A DNA stretch of 22,163 bases from Bacillota bacterium (GTDB lineage Bacteria > Bacillota > Clostridia > Acetivibrionales > DSM-1351), in the NCBI GenBank assembly GCA_023391425.1, contig JAEWAX010000117.1, positions 1 to 22,163 of the forward strand, written 5' to 3'. Below, piece by piece: positions 16,677-22,163 of the stretch. Every line of letters starts with the position of its first letter. The stretch's first letter is position 1. The position numbers were made by a program, and so were the translations under genes. The notes beneath the pieces are model-generated. The model ran no database searches, had not been told where the DNA came from, and saw only the letters and a list, made by a program, of their open reading frames with translations.

Positions 16677-16700
16677 AATGTATTTTGTAATAAATACATT
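16677..16700. promoter_or_regulatory. Perfect AT-rich dyad overlapping the glycosyltransferase promoter
   Basis: AATGTATTT (16677-16685) and AAATACATT (16692-16700) form a perfect 9-bp inverted repeat with a 6-base spacer. It covers the proposed -35 (TTGTAA, 16685-16690) of the downstream gene, the position of a repressor operator. A second, weaker dyad (TGGATT 16622-16627, AATCCA 16636-16641) lies upstream. Confidence 0.45.
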
Positions 16701-16713
16701 AGTATGATAAAAT
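16685..16713 (+). promoter_or_regulatory. Probable promoter of the GT4 glycosyltransferase gene
   Basis: TTGTAA (16685-16690) and TAAAAT (16708-16713) are spaced by 17 bases. Predicted initiation near 16720 gives a leader of about 58 bases and would exclude the upstream TTG frame extension, whose TTG at 16724 lacks a ribosome binding site. Confidence 0.5.
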
Positions 16714-16777
16714 AATAGTTAATTTGAATATTATGTATAATACTCAAATATCTTCATTGAAAATGAGGAATTGTTTT

Positions 16778-17953
16778 ATGAAAATTTTAATGCTGTCTTG
16801 GGAATATCCTCCAAGGATAATAGGTGGTATATCCCGAGTGGTTTATGACTTGGCACAAAACTTAGGTGAATTTGGTAATGATGTTCATGTATTGACATGT
16901 TGGGAACCCTATGCAAAGGATTATGAAATCGATAATAATGTGACAGTACATAGAGTACATGTCTATAATAATCCTTCCAATAACTTTGTAGAATGGGTAA
17001 TGCAACTCAATTTTGCCATGATTGAATATGCAATTAAGCTTGCTCAAAATAATGAATTCGATATAATACATGCACATGATTGGCTTGTGGCGTACGCTGC
17101 TAGAGTATTAAAAAAATCCTATAGCATTCCACTAATTACAACAATTCATGCAACTGAGCATGGACGAAATAATGGAATATATACTGAATTACAGAGAACA
17201 ATAAATAGTATTGAGAAATGGTTTGTAAATGAATCTGATCGTTTAATTGTTAATAGTAACTATATGAGGGATGAAATAATTTCTATATTTAATATTGATA
17301 GTGACAAGATTAGTGTTATTAGTAATGGTGTTGATTTGAATAAGTTTGAAAAAGTTAGTGTTGATGAAGCTTTTAGAGAAAATTATGCTGCAAAGAATGA
17401 AAAGATTGTGTTTTATGTGGGAAGACTTGTTAATGAAAAGGGTGTTCATGTATTATTAAATGCAATTCCTAAAATACTGAGTGCATATAATGATGTAAAG
17501 TTTGTAATTGCGGGCAAAGGACCGTGTTTAAATAATCTTATTGAACTTAGCCAGAAGTTAAATATCAAGGAAAAAATATATTTTACTGGTTTTGTAAGTG
17601 AGGAGGTTTTGTTAAAACTATATAAGTGTTCGGATATAGCAGTCTTTCCAAGTACTTACGAACCTTTTGGTATAGTTGCTCTTGAGGGGATGGTTGCAGG
17701 CATTCCTGTTGTGGTTTCTGATACTGGAGGGCTTAGGGAAATTGTTAATCATAAAGAGGATGGAATGAAATTCTATAATGGAAATTCAAATTCTTTAGCT
17801 GATTGCATAATAGAACTATTGAAAGATGAGAACTTATCCAACAAAATACGTAATGTCGCATTGCAGAAGGTACATAAGCTTTATAATTGGAATAATATAT
17901 CAGAATTGATTTCAAGTGAATACAAGTATGTTATTTCTCAATATAATAGCTAA
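16778..17953 (+). CDS. GT4-family glycosyltransferase (glycogen/starch-synthase-like)
   Basis: From the ATG at 16778 the protein has 391 residues; GAGGAA seven bases upstream decides this start over an upstream TTG at 16724. It has the GT-B architecture. The N-terminal half opens with MKILMLSWEYPP and a GG-(I/L)-SR-x-VYDLA acceptor-side loop, followed by IIHAHDWL. The C-terminal nucleotide-sugar domain shows FYVGRLVNEKGVHVLL, an AGKGP turn and the retaining GT4 E-x7-E motif, E295 to E303 (YEPFGIVALEG), then VVSDTGGLREIV. The opening motif resembles archaeal/bacterial GT4 glycogen-synthase-like enzymes, but sugar donor and acceptor cannot be fixed from sequence. It has no signal peptide and is cytosolic. 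It is a single-gene unit; a dyad overlaps its promoter. A starch-binding protein is encoded 2 kb downstream, so an alpha-glucan role is a mild inference. Confidence 0.92.
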   Translation: MKILMLSWEYPPRIIGGISRVVYDLAQNLGEFGNDVHVLTCWEPYAKDYEIDNNVTVHRVHVYNNPSNNFVEWVMQLNFAMIEYAIKLAQNNEFDIIHAHDWLVAYAARVLKKSYSIPLITTIHATEHGRNNGIYTELQRTINSIEKWFVNESDRLIVNSNYMRDEIISIFNIDSDKISVISNGVDLNKFEKVSVDEAFRENYAAKNEKIVFYVGRLVNEKGVHVLLNAIPKILSAYNDVKFVIAGKGPCLNNLIELSQKLNIKEKIYFTGFVSEEVLLKLYKCSDIAVFPSTYEPFGIVALEGMVAGIPVVVSDTGGLREIVNHKEDGMKFYNGNSNSLADCIIELLKDENLSNKIRNVALQKVHKLYNWNNISELISSEYKYVISQYNS

Positions 17954-18009
17954 AGAATAGCGGAATAATATAAAGGTTAATCGCCTTCAAAATGGAAGGT
18001 ATTATTTAG

Positions 18010-18039
18010 TTGTTCAAATATTGATAGTGATTTTATATA
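18010..18039 (+). promoter_or_regulatory. Possible promoter of the RNase J gene
   Basis: TTGTTC (18010-18015) and TATATA (18034-18039) are 18 bases apart. Both hexamers are imperfect, so the call is weak. The spacing to the GGAGG and GTG start is only about 15-20 bases from the predicted transcription start. Confidence 0.3.
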
Positions 18040-18059
18040 GTTAAATTGGAGGTTTAATT

Positions 18060-19727
18060 GTGTCAAAAAGTAAAAAGAAATTAAAAGTAGTGCCACTAGG
18101 TGGTTTACAGGAGATTGGCAAAAACATTACTGCGTTTGAATATGGTGATGATATTATTGTAGTTGACTGTGGTCTTTCATTTCCAGAGGATGAAATGTTA
18201 GGAATTGATTTAGTTATACCAGATGTTAGTTATCTAGTAAAAAATAAAGAAAAGGTAAAAGGAATAGTTCTAACTCATGGTCATGAAGACCATATAGGTG
18301 CCTTACCATATGTTTTAAGAGAATTAAATGTTCCAATATATGGAACAAAACTGACTATTGGCTTATTAAAATGTAAGCTTGAGGAACATGGCTTGTTGGA
18401 TACAACTGATTTGCAGACTTATCAGGCTGGACAAACAGTTGAGCTAGGTGCCTTTAAAGTTGAATTTATTCACAATACGCATAGTATTGCTGATTCAGTG
18501 TCTTTAGCGATATTTACTCCGATAGGAATTGTTGTCCATACAGGCGATTTTAAGATTGATTATACTCCAATACAGGGAAGTCCCATGGATTTGGCTAGAT
18601 TTGCCGAGCTTGGAAAAAAAGGCGTATTATTACTGATGTGTGATAGTACAAATATAGAAAATGAAGGCTATACAATGTCTGAACGTACTGTTGGAGACAC
18701 CTTTAATGAAATATTTGCAGATTGCAAGAGTAGAATTTTAGTTGCTACCTTTGCATCAAACGTTCACAGAGTACAACAGATTTTTAATTCTGCAGTGAAA
18801 TATGGCCGAAAGGTTACTGTTATTGGTCGAAGTATGGTAAATGTAGTTAATGTAGCGATGGAACTAGGATATTTAACTGTGCCAGAGGGCGTATTGGTTG
18901 ATATGGAAAATATGGATAAGGTTCCACAAGATAAGCTTGTAATAATTACTACAGGCAGTCAAGGTGAGCCAATGTCTGCATTGACAAGAATTACTTTTGG
19001 AGAGCATAAGAAGGTAGAGATAATTCCTGGGGACACAGTAATTATTTCAGCTTCACCTATTCCTGGTAATGAAAAGCTTATTTCAAGAGTAGTAAATGAA
19101 TTATTTAAAAAGGGTGCAAAGGTAATATATGAGGCTTTAGCAGATGTCCATGTTTCAGGACATGCCTGTCAGGAGGAAATCAAGCTTATTCACAACCTTG
19201 TAAAACCAAAATTTTTCATGCCTGTACATGGTGAGCATAGACATTTAAGACAACATTCTGATTTAGCAATTAAGATGGGTACACCATGTGAAAATATATT
19301 TATTTTAGAAAATGGTAAAATTCTTGAGTTAACTCATGATTCAGCAAAAATAAATGGAAGTGTCACAGCTGGAAGAGTTCTTGTAGATGGATTAGGTGTT
19401 GGAGATGTTGGAAATGTTGTCCTTAGAGACAGAAAGCACTTATCACAGGATGGCTTGATCGTGGTTGTAATAACAATAGAAGGCGACACTGGAAATGTAG
19501 TTGCAGGTCCAGACATTATTTCAAGAGGATTCGTTTATGTTCGTGAATCTGAAGACCTTATGGATCAGCTTAGGGATATTGCTAAGCAGGCAATCAATAA
19601 AAGCAGTGGGAAAAACCGTAGCGATTGGTCTATTAAAAAGTCTGCTATACGTGAAGCACTCAAGGAACGCATTTATGAAAAAACAAAACGTAAGCCTATG
19701 ATTTTGCCTATAATCATGGAAATTTAA
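18060..19727 (+). CDS. rnj: Ribonuclease J
   Basis: The 555-residue length and sequence match RNase J, the metallo-beta-lactamase/beta-CASP nuclease that performs 5'-3' exonucleolytic and endonucleolytic mRNA decay and rRNA maturation in Firmicutes. The zinc motif H73-G-H75-E-D77-H78 lies in LTHGHEDHIG. Further motifs are HNTHSIADS, VHTGDFK, the beta-CASP segment with HVSGHACQEE, and PVHGEHRHLRQH. The N-terminus has the typical basic start SKSKKK followed by PLGGLQEIGKN. The C-terminal 100 residues correspond to the dimerisation region. The start is GTG with a strong GGAGG about eight bases upstream. Firmicutes often have two paralogues (J1, J2); I cannot tell which this is. A long terminator follows, so it is transcribed alone or from the upstream glycosyltransferase. 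Confidence 0.95.
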   Translation: MSKSKKKLKVVPLGGLQEIGKNITAFEYGDDIIVVDCGLSFPEDEMLGIDLVIPDVSYLVKNKEKVKGIVLTHGHEDHIGALPYVLRELNVPIYGTKLTIGLLKCKLEEHGLLDTTDLQTYQAGQTVELGAFKVEFIHNTHSIADSVSLAIFTPIGIVVHTGDFKIDYTPIQGSPMDLARFAELGKKGVLLLMCDSTNIENEGYTMSERTVGDTFNEIFADCKSRILVATFASNVHRVQQIFNSAVKYGRKVTVIGRSMVNVVNVAMELGYLTVPEGVLVDMENMDKVPQDKLVIITTGSQGEPMSALTRITFGEHKKVEIIPGDTVIISASPIPGNEKLISRVVNELFKKGAKVIYEALADVHVSGHACQEEIKLIHNLVKPKFFMPVHGEHRHLRQHSDLAIKMGTPCENIFILENGKILELTHDSAKINGSVTAGRVLVDGLGVGDVGNVVLRDRKHLSQDGLIVVVITIEGDTGNVVAGPDIISRGFVYVRESEDLMDQLRDIAKQAINKSSGKNRSDWSIKKSAIREALKERIYEKTKRKPMILPIIMEI

Positions 19728-19741
19728 TAATTCTTCTAAAT

Positions 19742-19792
19742 AAAACTTTCTGTAGAATTGGCTATTTTCAGCATATCTACAGAAAGTTTTTT
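19742..19792 (+). terminator. Terminator of the RNase J gene
   Basis: A perfect 15-bp inverted repeat (arms 19742-19756 and 19776-19790) begins 15 bases after the stop, and its right arm runs into six consecutive T. The 19-base loop is longer than usual and holds a small nested pair. Confidence 0.85.
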
Positions 19793-19982
19793 GTTGTTGG
19801 GAGTTTTGAAAGTTAAGTTGTTATTGGATATTAATAATATTATTTGGCTGATATACAACTCTAAGAATTTGATTTTAAAGCTAACCGATTTTATCTTTTT
19901 TCAAATCCTTTTAGTATATATTTTTAAAGATTGCAAAAAGTAAATTAGGTTTAAAAAATATAGTTTGTTGGGAGGTAATATT

Positions 19983-20387
19983 ATGGGAACCTATGGTAAT
20001 GATGAAAATTTAGTATACACTGACTTTAATTCATCAGGCTGTAATGAATGCGGTTGTGAAAGCTTTAATGTTGAGCTTTCTGATAAAGTTTCACAGGATA
20101 ACTATTCTAAAGGTGTGTCTTTTATTACCTTTGGAAACAAAGTCAAAATAACATACGAGGGACTGCTTGCAAAAAGTGGTGCAGATAAAGTCTTTGCCTT
20201 TGTAAGCTATGGAGATAATAACAACTGGCAGAATAGTTCGACTTACCTAATGAACAGTTCCAACCAACACAAATATGAATTAGATATCCCAGCACAGAAT
20301 AGTGAGCAGGTTAATGTAGCTTTCAAGGATAGTGAAAACAAATGGGATAATAATTCAGGCAAAAATTATATTTATTATATCCAATAA
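19983..20387 (+). CDS. Free-standing starch-binding (CBM25-like) protein
   Basis: From ATG 19983 the protein has 134 residues. GGAGG lies seven bases upstream, so the longer TTG frame from 19965 is rejected because it would overlap that site. Residues about 45-134 match the CBM25/26 starch-binding fold pattern: a G-x-K-V-x-I-x-Y-x-G start, an F-x-S-Y-G...NNW strand, a middle YLM turn, a V-A-F-K-D strand and the hallmark W-D-N-N-x-G-x-N-Y near the C-terminus. The aromatic residues in NNW and KWDNN are the likely sugar-stacking positions. The first 45 residues are acidic and include a GCNECGC cysteine cluster (C-x2-C-x-C). There is no signal peptide and no catalytic domain, so it probably binds intracellular alpha-glucan, such as glycogen granules, rather than extracellular starch. 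It is a single-gene unit ending in a hairpin. Confidence 0.85.
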   Translation: MGTYGNDENLVYTDFNSSGCNECGCESFNVELSDKVSQDNYSKGVSFITFGNKVKITYEGLLAKSGADKVFAFVSYGDNNNWQNSSTYLMNSSNQHKYELDIPAQNSEQVNVAFKDSENKWDNNSGKNYIYYIQ

Positions 20388-20390
20388 GAA

Positions 20391-20422
20391 ATAGGCAGGT
20401 AGCCGAAAGGTTGCCTGCCTAT
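20391..20422 (+). terminator. Terminator hairpin of the CBM25-like gene
   Basis: A 14-bp stem (20391-20404 with 20409-20422) with two G-U pairs and a GAAA tetraloop lies three bases after the stop. The stem is very stable. The following tail is AT-rich with a run of five T only about 12 bases later, so it may also serve as a 3' stabiliser. Confidence 0.7.
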
Positions 20423-20505
20423 ATGAATAATATTTTTATGACTATAATTTTAAATTCAAAAAAAACTCATATTAAAATTTTTACAAAATAATGATTAATT
20501 TTTCA

Positions 20506-20534
20506 GGATATAATTTTTTGTGAAGTAAATAATA
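20506..20534 (+). promoter_or_regulatory. Possible sigma-G-type promoter of the spore protein gene
   Basis: GGATA (20506-20510) and AATAATA (20528-20534) are 17 bases apart and partly fit the forespore sigma-G pattern (G-A/C-A-T-A/G, then CATAxTA-like). Genes of this protein family are normally sigma-G dependent. The match is weak in this AT-rich region. Confidence 0.3.
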
Positions 20535-20580
20535 ATAGTAATCCGAAAGGATAATATTTTTAAAAGGGGCGATGTGCTTT

Positions 20581-20775
20581 ATGGCAAATAATGAAAAATT
20601 AGTACCTGAAGCTTCAAACTCACTTGATAAAATGAAATATGAGGTTGCCGACGAGCAGGGTGTAAATCTCAAAAACGGTTATAATGGCGATATAAAAGCA
20701 AAAGATGCTGGTAAAATCGGTGGCAACATGGTTAAAAAAATGATTAAGTATGCCGAAGAACATTTGAATAAATAG
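20581..20775 (+). CDS. Alpha/beta-type small acid-soluble spore protein
   Basis: The start at ATG 20581 gives 64 residues beginning MANNEKLVPEA, the standard family start; an ATG nine bases upstream sits almost on top of the AAGGGG site and is unlikely. Family features are LDKMKYE, the germination-protease cleavage pentapeptide E21-V-A-D-E25, and the C-terminal DNA-binding helix motif GGNMVKKMI. These proteins coat DNA in the dormant spore, holding it in an A-like form and protecting it from UV and chemicals, and are degraded by Gpr at germination. The central loop is slightly unusual, with NGYNGDIKAKDAGKIGG. It is a single-gene unit with a structured terminator. Its presence indicates that the host forms endospores. 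Confidence 0.96.
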   Translation: MANNEKLVPEASNSLDKMKYEVADEQGVNLKNGYNGDIKAKDAGKIGGNMVKKMIKYAEEHLNK

Positions 20776-20810
20776 TAAGAGAATTAATCTTTAATAATAA
20801 GAATTAACGG

Positions 20811-20903
20811 ATACTGCATATTGTTTGTGAAGTGCAACTAATAGCGTTAGATTTTATATCTAACAATTGGGTTCATTCATTAAGAATATGCAGTATTTTT
20901 TTT
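20811..20903 (+). terminator. Nested-hairpin terminator after the spore protein gene
   Basis: A perfect 12-bp outer stem (20811-20822 with 20885-20896) ends in eight T (20896-20903). It encloses 62 bases that contain a second perfect 7-bp hairpin (20846-20852 with 20858-20864) and short pairs between (TGAA/TTCA and CAA/TTG), so the whole 86 bases can fold as one long interrupted stem. It starts 35 bases after the spore protein stop. The rest of the gene-free stretch 20904-21079 holds the palindrome at 21033 and no other clear feature. Confidence 0.75.
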
Positions 20904-21032
20904 ATTGACAACATGCCAATTGTTGGAAGGTAGTGCTATCACATTAAGATATTATATTAGCTAAACTATGTAATATAAAACTCTTCTATAAAAACTCATA
21001 AAGCTGTTTAGAAATACATGGTACTTTCGTGT

Positions 21033-21053
21033 TTACATAATCATATTATGTAA
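21033..21053. promoter_or_regulatory. Perfect palindrome upstream of the LysM gene
   Basis: TTACATAAT (21033-21041) and ATTATGTAA (21045-21053) are perfect 9-bp arms around CAT, 26 bases before the LysM start. The right half, TATGTAATA followed by A, recurs at 20967-20975 as TATGTAATA followed by TAAAA, so there may be a second half-site. Position and symmetry suggest a protein-binding site. Confidence 0.45.
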
Positions 21054-21079
21054 TAAAAATTATTAAGGTAGTGATAAAT

Positions 21080-21829
21080 ATGACTCAATGCCCAATGGGA
21101 ACATTTCAGTATACAATTCGTTCAGGGGATACATTATGGCAAATTGCCCATCGGTATTATACTACCGTTTATGATATTGCTGCTATTAACCCGGGTGTAG
21201 ATGTTAATAATCTTAACATTGGTCAAGTAATATGTATACGTCCTAAGTATCAACAGAACACTCAAAACTCTCACTCTAATCCTACGGAAATTAGCAAAGC
21301 GGAAGCAGCTTTAAATAATCACTTACGATTGCTTTGGGAACAGCATGTTGTTTGGACTAGACTAACTATTCTGAGCAATGTTTTCAATTTACCGGATGTG
21401 GATTTTGTTACTAAACGACTTCTCCAGAACCCAAAAGATTTTGAGTTAGCATTGAGACCTTTATATGGAGATAGAATTTCCTCAAAGTTTGCGGAATTAT
21501 TAACTACTCACCTTGTTATTGCTGATCAACTTGTCAAGGCTGCCAAGGCAGGTGATACAACTGCAGCAGCAGATGCAGAAAAAAGGTGGTATGCTAATGC
21601 CGATGAAATAGCAGCTTTTCTTGCAAGTATTAATCCTTACTGGTCTCAAGGAAATTGGAGAGCAATGCTGCATGAACACCTTTCATTGACTAAAACCGAA
21701 GCTGTTGATATGTTGACTAATAATTTTTCAGATGGGATTTCAATATTTGATAAAATTGAGAAACAAGCATTAGAAATGGCTGATGTGATGACGTATGGTA
21801 TTGTTAAACAATTTCCAAATAAATTTTAA
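21080..21829 (+). CDS. LysM-domain protein with a C-terminal helical domain of sporeformers
   Basis: The chosen ATG at 21080 gives 249 residues. The SD-like stretch at 21064-21075 (TAAGG...GTGAT, 10 of 12 bases complementary to the 16S tail) ends five bases upstream, and a GTG at 21071 lies inside it. Residues 9-55 are one LysM domain (YTIRSGDTLWQIA ... INPG ... LNIGQVICI), which binds N-acetylglucosamine-containing glycans. A short polar linker follows. Residues about 78-249 form an all-helical domain with HLRLLWEQHVVWTR, RLLQNPKDF, EKRWYANADEIAAFL and a KQFPNKF end. I recall this domain as a stand-alone protein in Bacillus and Paenibacillus, sometimes mislabelled acetylglutamate kinase; its function is unknown to me. 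There is no signal peptide, so a spore-layer location, as for SafA-like LysM proteins, is possible but inferred. Confidence 0.9.
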   Translation: MTQCPMGTFQYTIRSGDTLWQIAHRYYTTVYDIAAINPGVDVNNLNIGQVICIRPKYQQNTQNSHSNPTEISKAEAALNNHLRLLWEQHVVWTRLTILSNVFNLPDVDFVTKRLLQNPKDFELALRPLYGDRISSKFAELLTTHLVIADQLVKAAKAGDTTAAADAEKRWYANADEIAAFLASINPYWSQGNWRAMLHEHLSLTKTEAVDMLTNNFSDGISIFDKIEKQALEMADVMTYGIVKQFPNKF

Positions 21830-21915
21830 AGTAGTTAAAATAATTTACCTATAACTAAAAATATATGATTTTAAAGAATTGAAATATTTATAATAGCTTA
21901 ATTGAGCATAAGAAT

Positions 21916-21942
21916 AGCCCACAAGAGAAATCCTCGTGGGCT
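21916..21942 (-). terminator. Terminator hairpin between convergent genes
   Basis: AGCCCAC (21916-21922) and GTGGGCT (21936-21942) form a G+C-rich 7-bp stem, extendable past one mismatch. On the minus strand it starts 7 bases after the stop of the partial gene and is followed by a weak T-rich tail. It is 86 bases past the LysM stop and may also serve that gene. Confidence 0.65.
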
Positions 21943-21948
21943 CATGGC

Positions 21949-22163
21949 TTATTTAAGGTTTTCTTTTAATTGCTTTTCAAGTTCCTTATTTATATCTTTC
22001 TTAATATTTTGAACATTGTTATTTACATTTAAAGTTATAGACTCTTTGGCTTGTTTAACCTGAGCATCAAAAACAGTATCAGCTTCTTTTTTAACATTTT
22101 CATAATAACTGTTTACTTCCTGATTAGCTCGGTCTATTTCATTATTCTTATGGGTTTCGATTT
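21949..22163 (-). CDS. C-terminal fragment of a charged, coiled-coil-like protein (cut by the window edge)
   Basis: An open frame on the minus strand enters from the right edge and ends at TAA (plus 21949-21951), giving the last 70 residues of a longer protein. The start lies outside the window. The fragment is highly charged and polar, rich in K, E, N and Q, with almost no glycine or proline (a single T-H turn near the left end). It shows heptad-like spacing of V, I and L, as in VKKEADTVFDAQVKQAKESI and in the closing KELEKQLKENLK. This points to a long amphipathic helix or coiled coil. I do not recognise the family. The reading frame is supported by a G+C-rich hairpin just beyond the stop and by normal codon use. 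It converges with the LysM gene. Confidence 0.7.
   Translation of the reverse strand, partial: IETHKNNEIDRANQEVNSYYENVKKEADTVFDAQVKQAKESITLNVNNNVQNIKKDINKELEKQLKENLK

Noticed and set aside
16724..16777. N-terminal extension of the glycosyltransferase from a TTG at 16724
   Set aside because: No ribosome binding site, and the predicted transcription start is almost on the TTG; the ATG at 16778 has GAGGAA and begins with the family's usual start.
17964..18006. Possible hairpin between the glycosyltransferase and RNase J genes (AATAATA..CCTTC / GAAGG.TATTATT)
   Set aside because: The 5-bp core with a large one-sided bulge and no T run is too weak to call a terminator or leader structure.
19758..19943. 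A 61-residue open frame after the RNase J gene
   Set aside because: It starts at a TTG inside the loop of the RNase J terminator, lacks a ribosome binding site and is mostly random hydrophobic residues from AT-rich DNA.
20905..20910. Perfect TTGACA downstream of the spore protein terminator
   Set aside because: No -10-like hexamer lies 16-18 bases downstream, so it is not a supported promoter.
1..22163. Search for CRISPR arrays, insertion sequences, phage genes, toxin-antitoxin pairs and riboswitches
   Set aside because: No regularly spaced repeats, transposase or integrase motifs, or recognisable riboswitch core were found; no attachment-site duplication of the tRNA-Gln 3' end was noticed in the window.

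Overview
The window is 22,163 bases of AT-rich DNA (roughly one third G+C by eye) that reads as a chromosomal segment of a low-G+C, spore-forming Firmicute, most likely a Clostridia relative. The basis is Firmicute-type gene content (AddAB rather than RecBCD, an RNase J, an alpha/beta-type small acid-soluble spore protein), strong GGAGG-like ribosome binding sites, frequent GTG starts, and a U1-A72/G73 tRNA-Gln with encoded CCA. The genus is inference; there is no rRNA or other phylogenetic marker in the window.

Layout. Positions 1-3871 are on the minus strand: an exported protein with copper-amine-oxidase-like stalk domains and a probable seven-bladed WxYY/DUF5050-type propeller (2-2428), then a two-gene unit of a small zinc-ribbon protein (3563-3871) followed by a thioredoxin-reductase-like flavoprotein (2614-3549), ended by a 14-bp hairpin. 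From 4118 onward almost everything is on the plus strand: a flavin amine oxidase (4118-5830), a DedA membrane protein fused to a PAP2-like domain whose catalytic residues look lost (5983-7290), a CPBP intramembrane protease (7480-8451), a 340-base gene-free stretch with a three-copy 46-bp degenerate repeat, the addB-addA recombination-nuclease pair (8792-16176), a self-contained tRNA-Gln(CUG) unit (16265-16418), a GT4 glycosyltransferase (16778-17953), RNase J (18060-19727), a free-standing starch-binding (CBM25-like) protein (19983-20387), a spore DNA-binding protein (20581-20775) and a LysM protein (21080-21829). At the right edge a minus-strand gene enters, represented by its 70-residue charged C-terminus (21949-22163).

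How the genes work together. Only two groups look like true operons: the zinc-ribbon/thioredoxin-reductase pair (13-base gap) and addBA (2-base gap, coupled translation). The rest have their own promoters and/or terminators and look like a string of single-gene units. Loose themes are DNA repair and RNA turnover housekeeping (addBA, RNase J), the cell envelope (stalk/propeller protein, DedA-PAP2, CPBP protease, LysM), and sporulation/alpha-glucan (SASP, GT4, CBM25). No phage, insertion sequence, CRISPR array or defence island is visible, and I do not see a clear new multi-gene system. The most unusual items are the degenerate PAP2 half of the DedA fusion, the catalytic-domain-free cytosolic CBM25 protein, the decayed 46-bp repeat upstream of addB, and several perfect AT-rich dyads placed at promoters.

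Several start codons were moved from the longest possible frame to the one with a ribosome binding site: 5983 (TTG), 16778, 19983, 20581 and 21080. GTG starts at 2428, 3549, 7480 and 18060 are supported by well placed ribosome binding sites.
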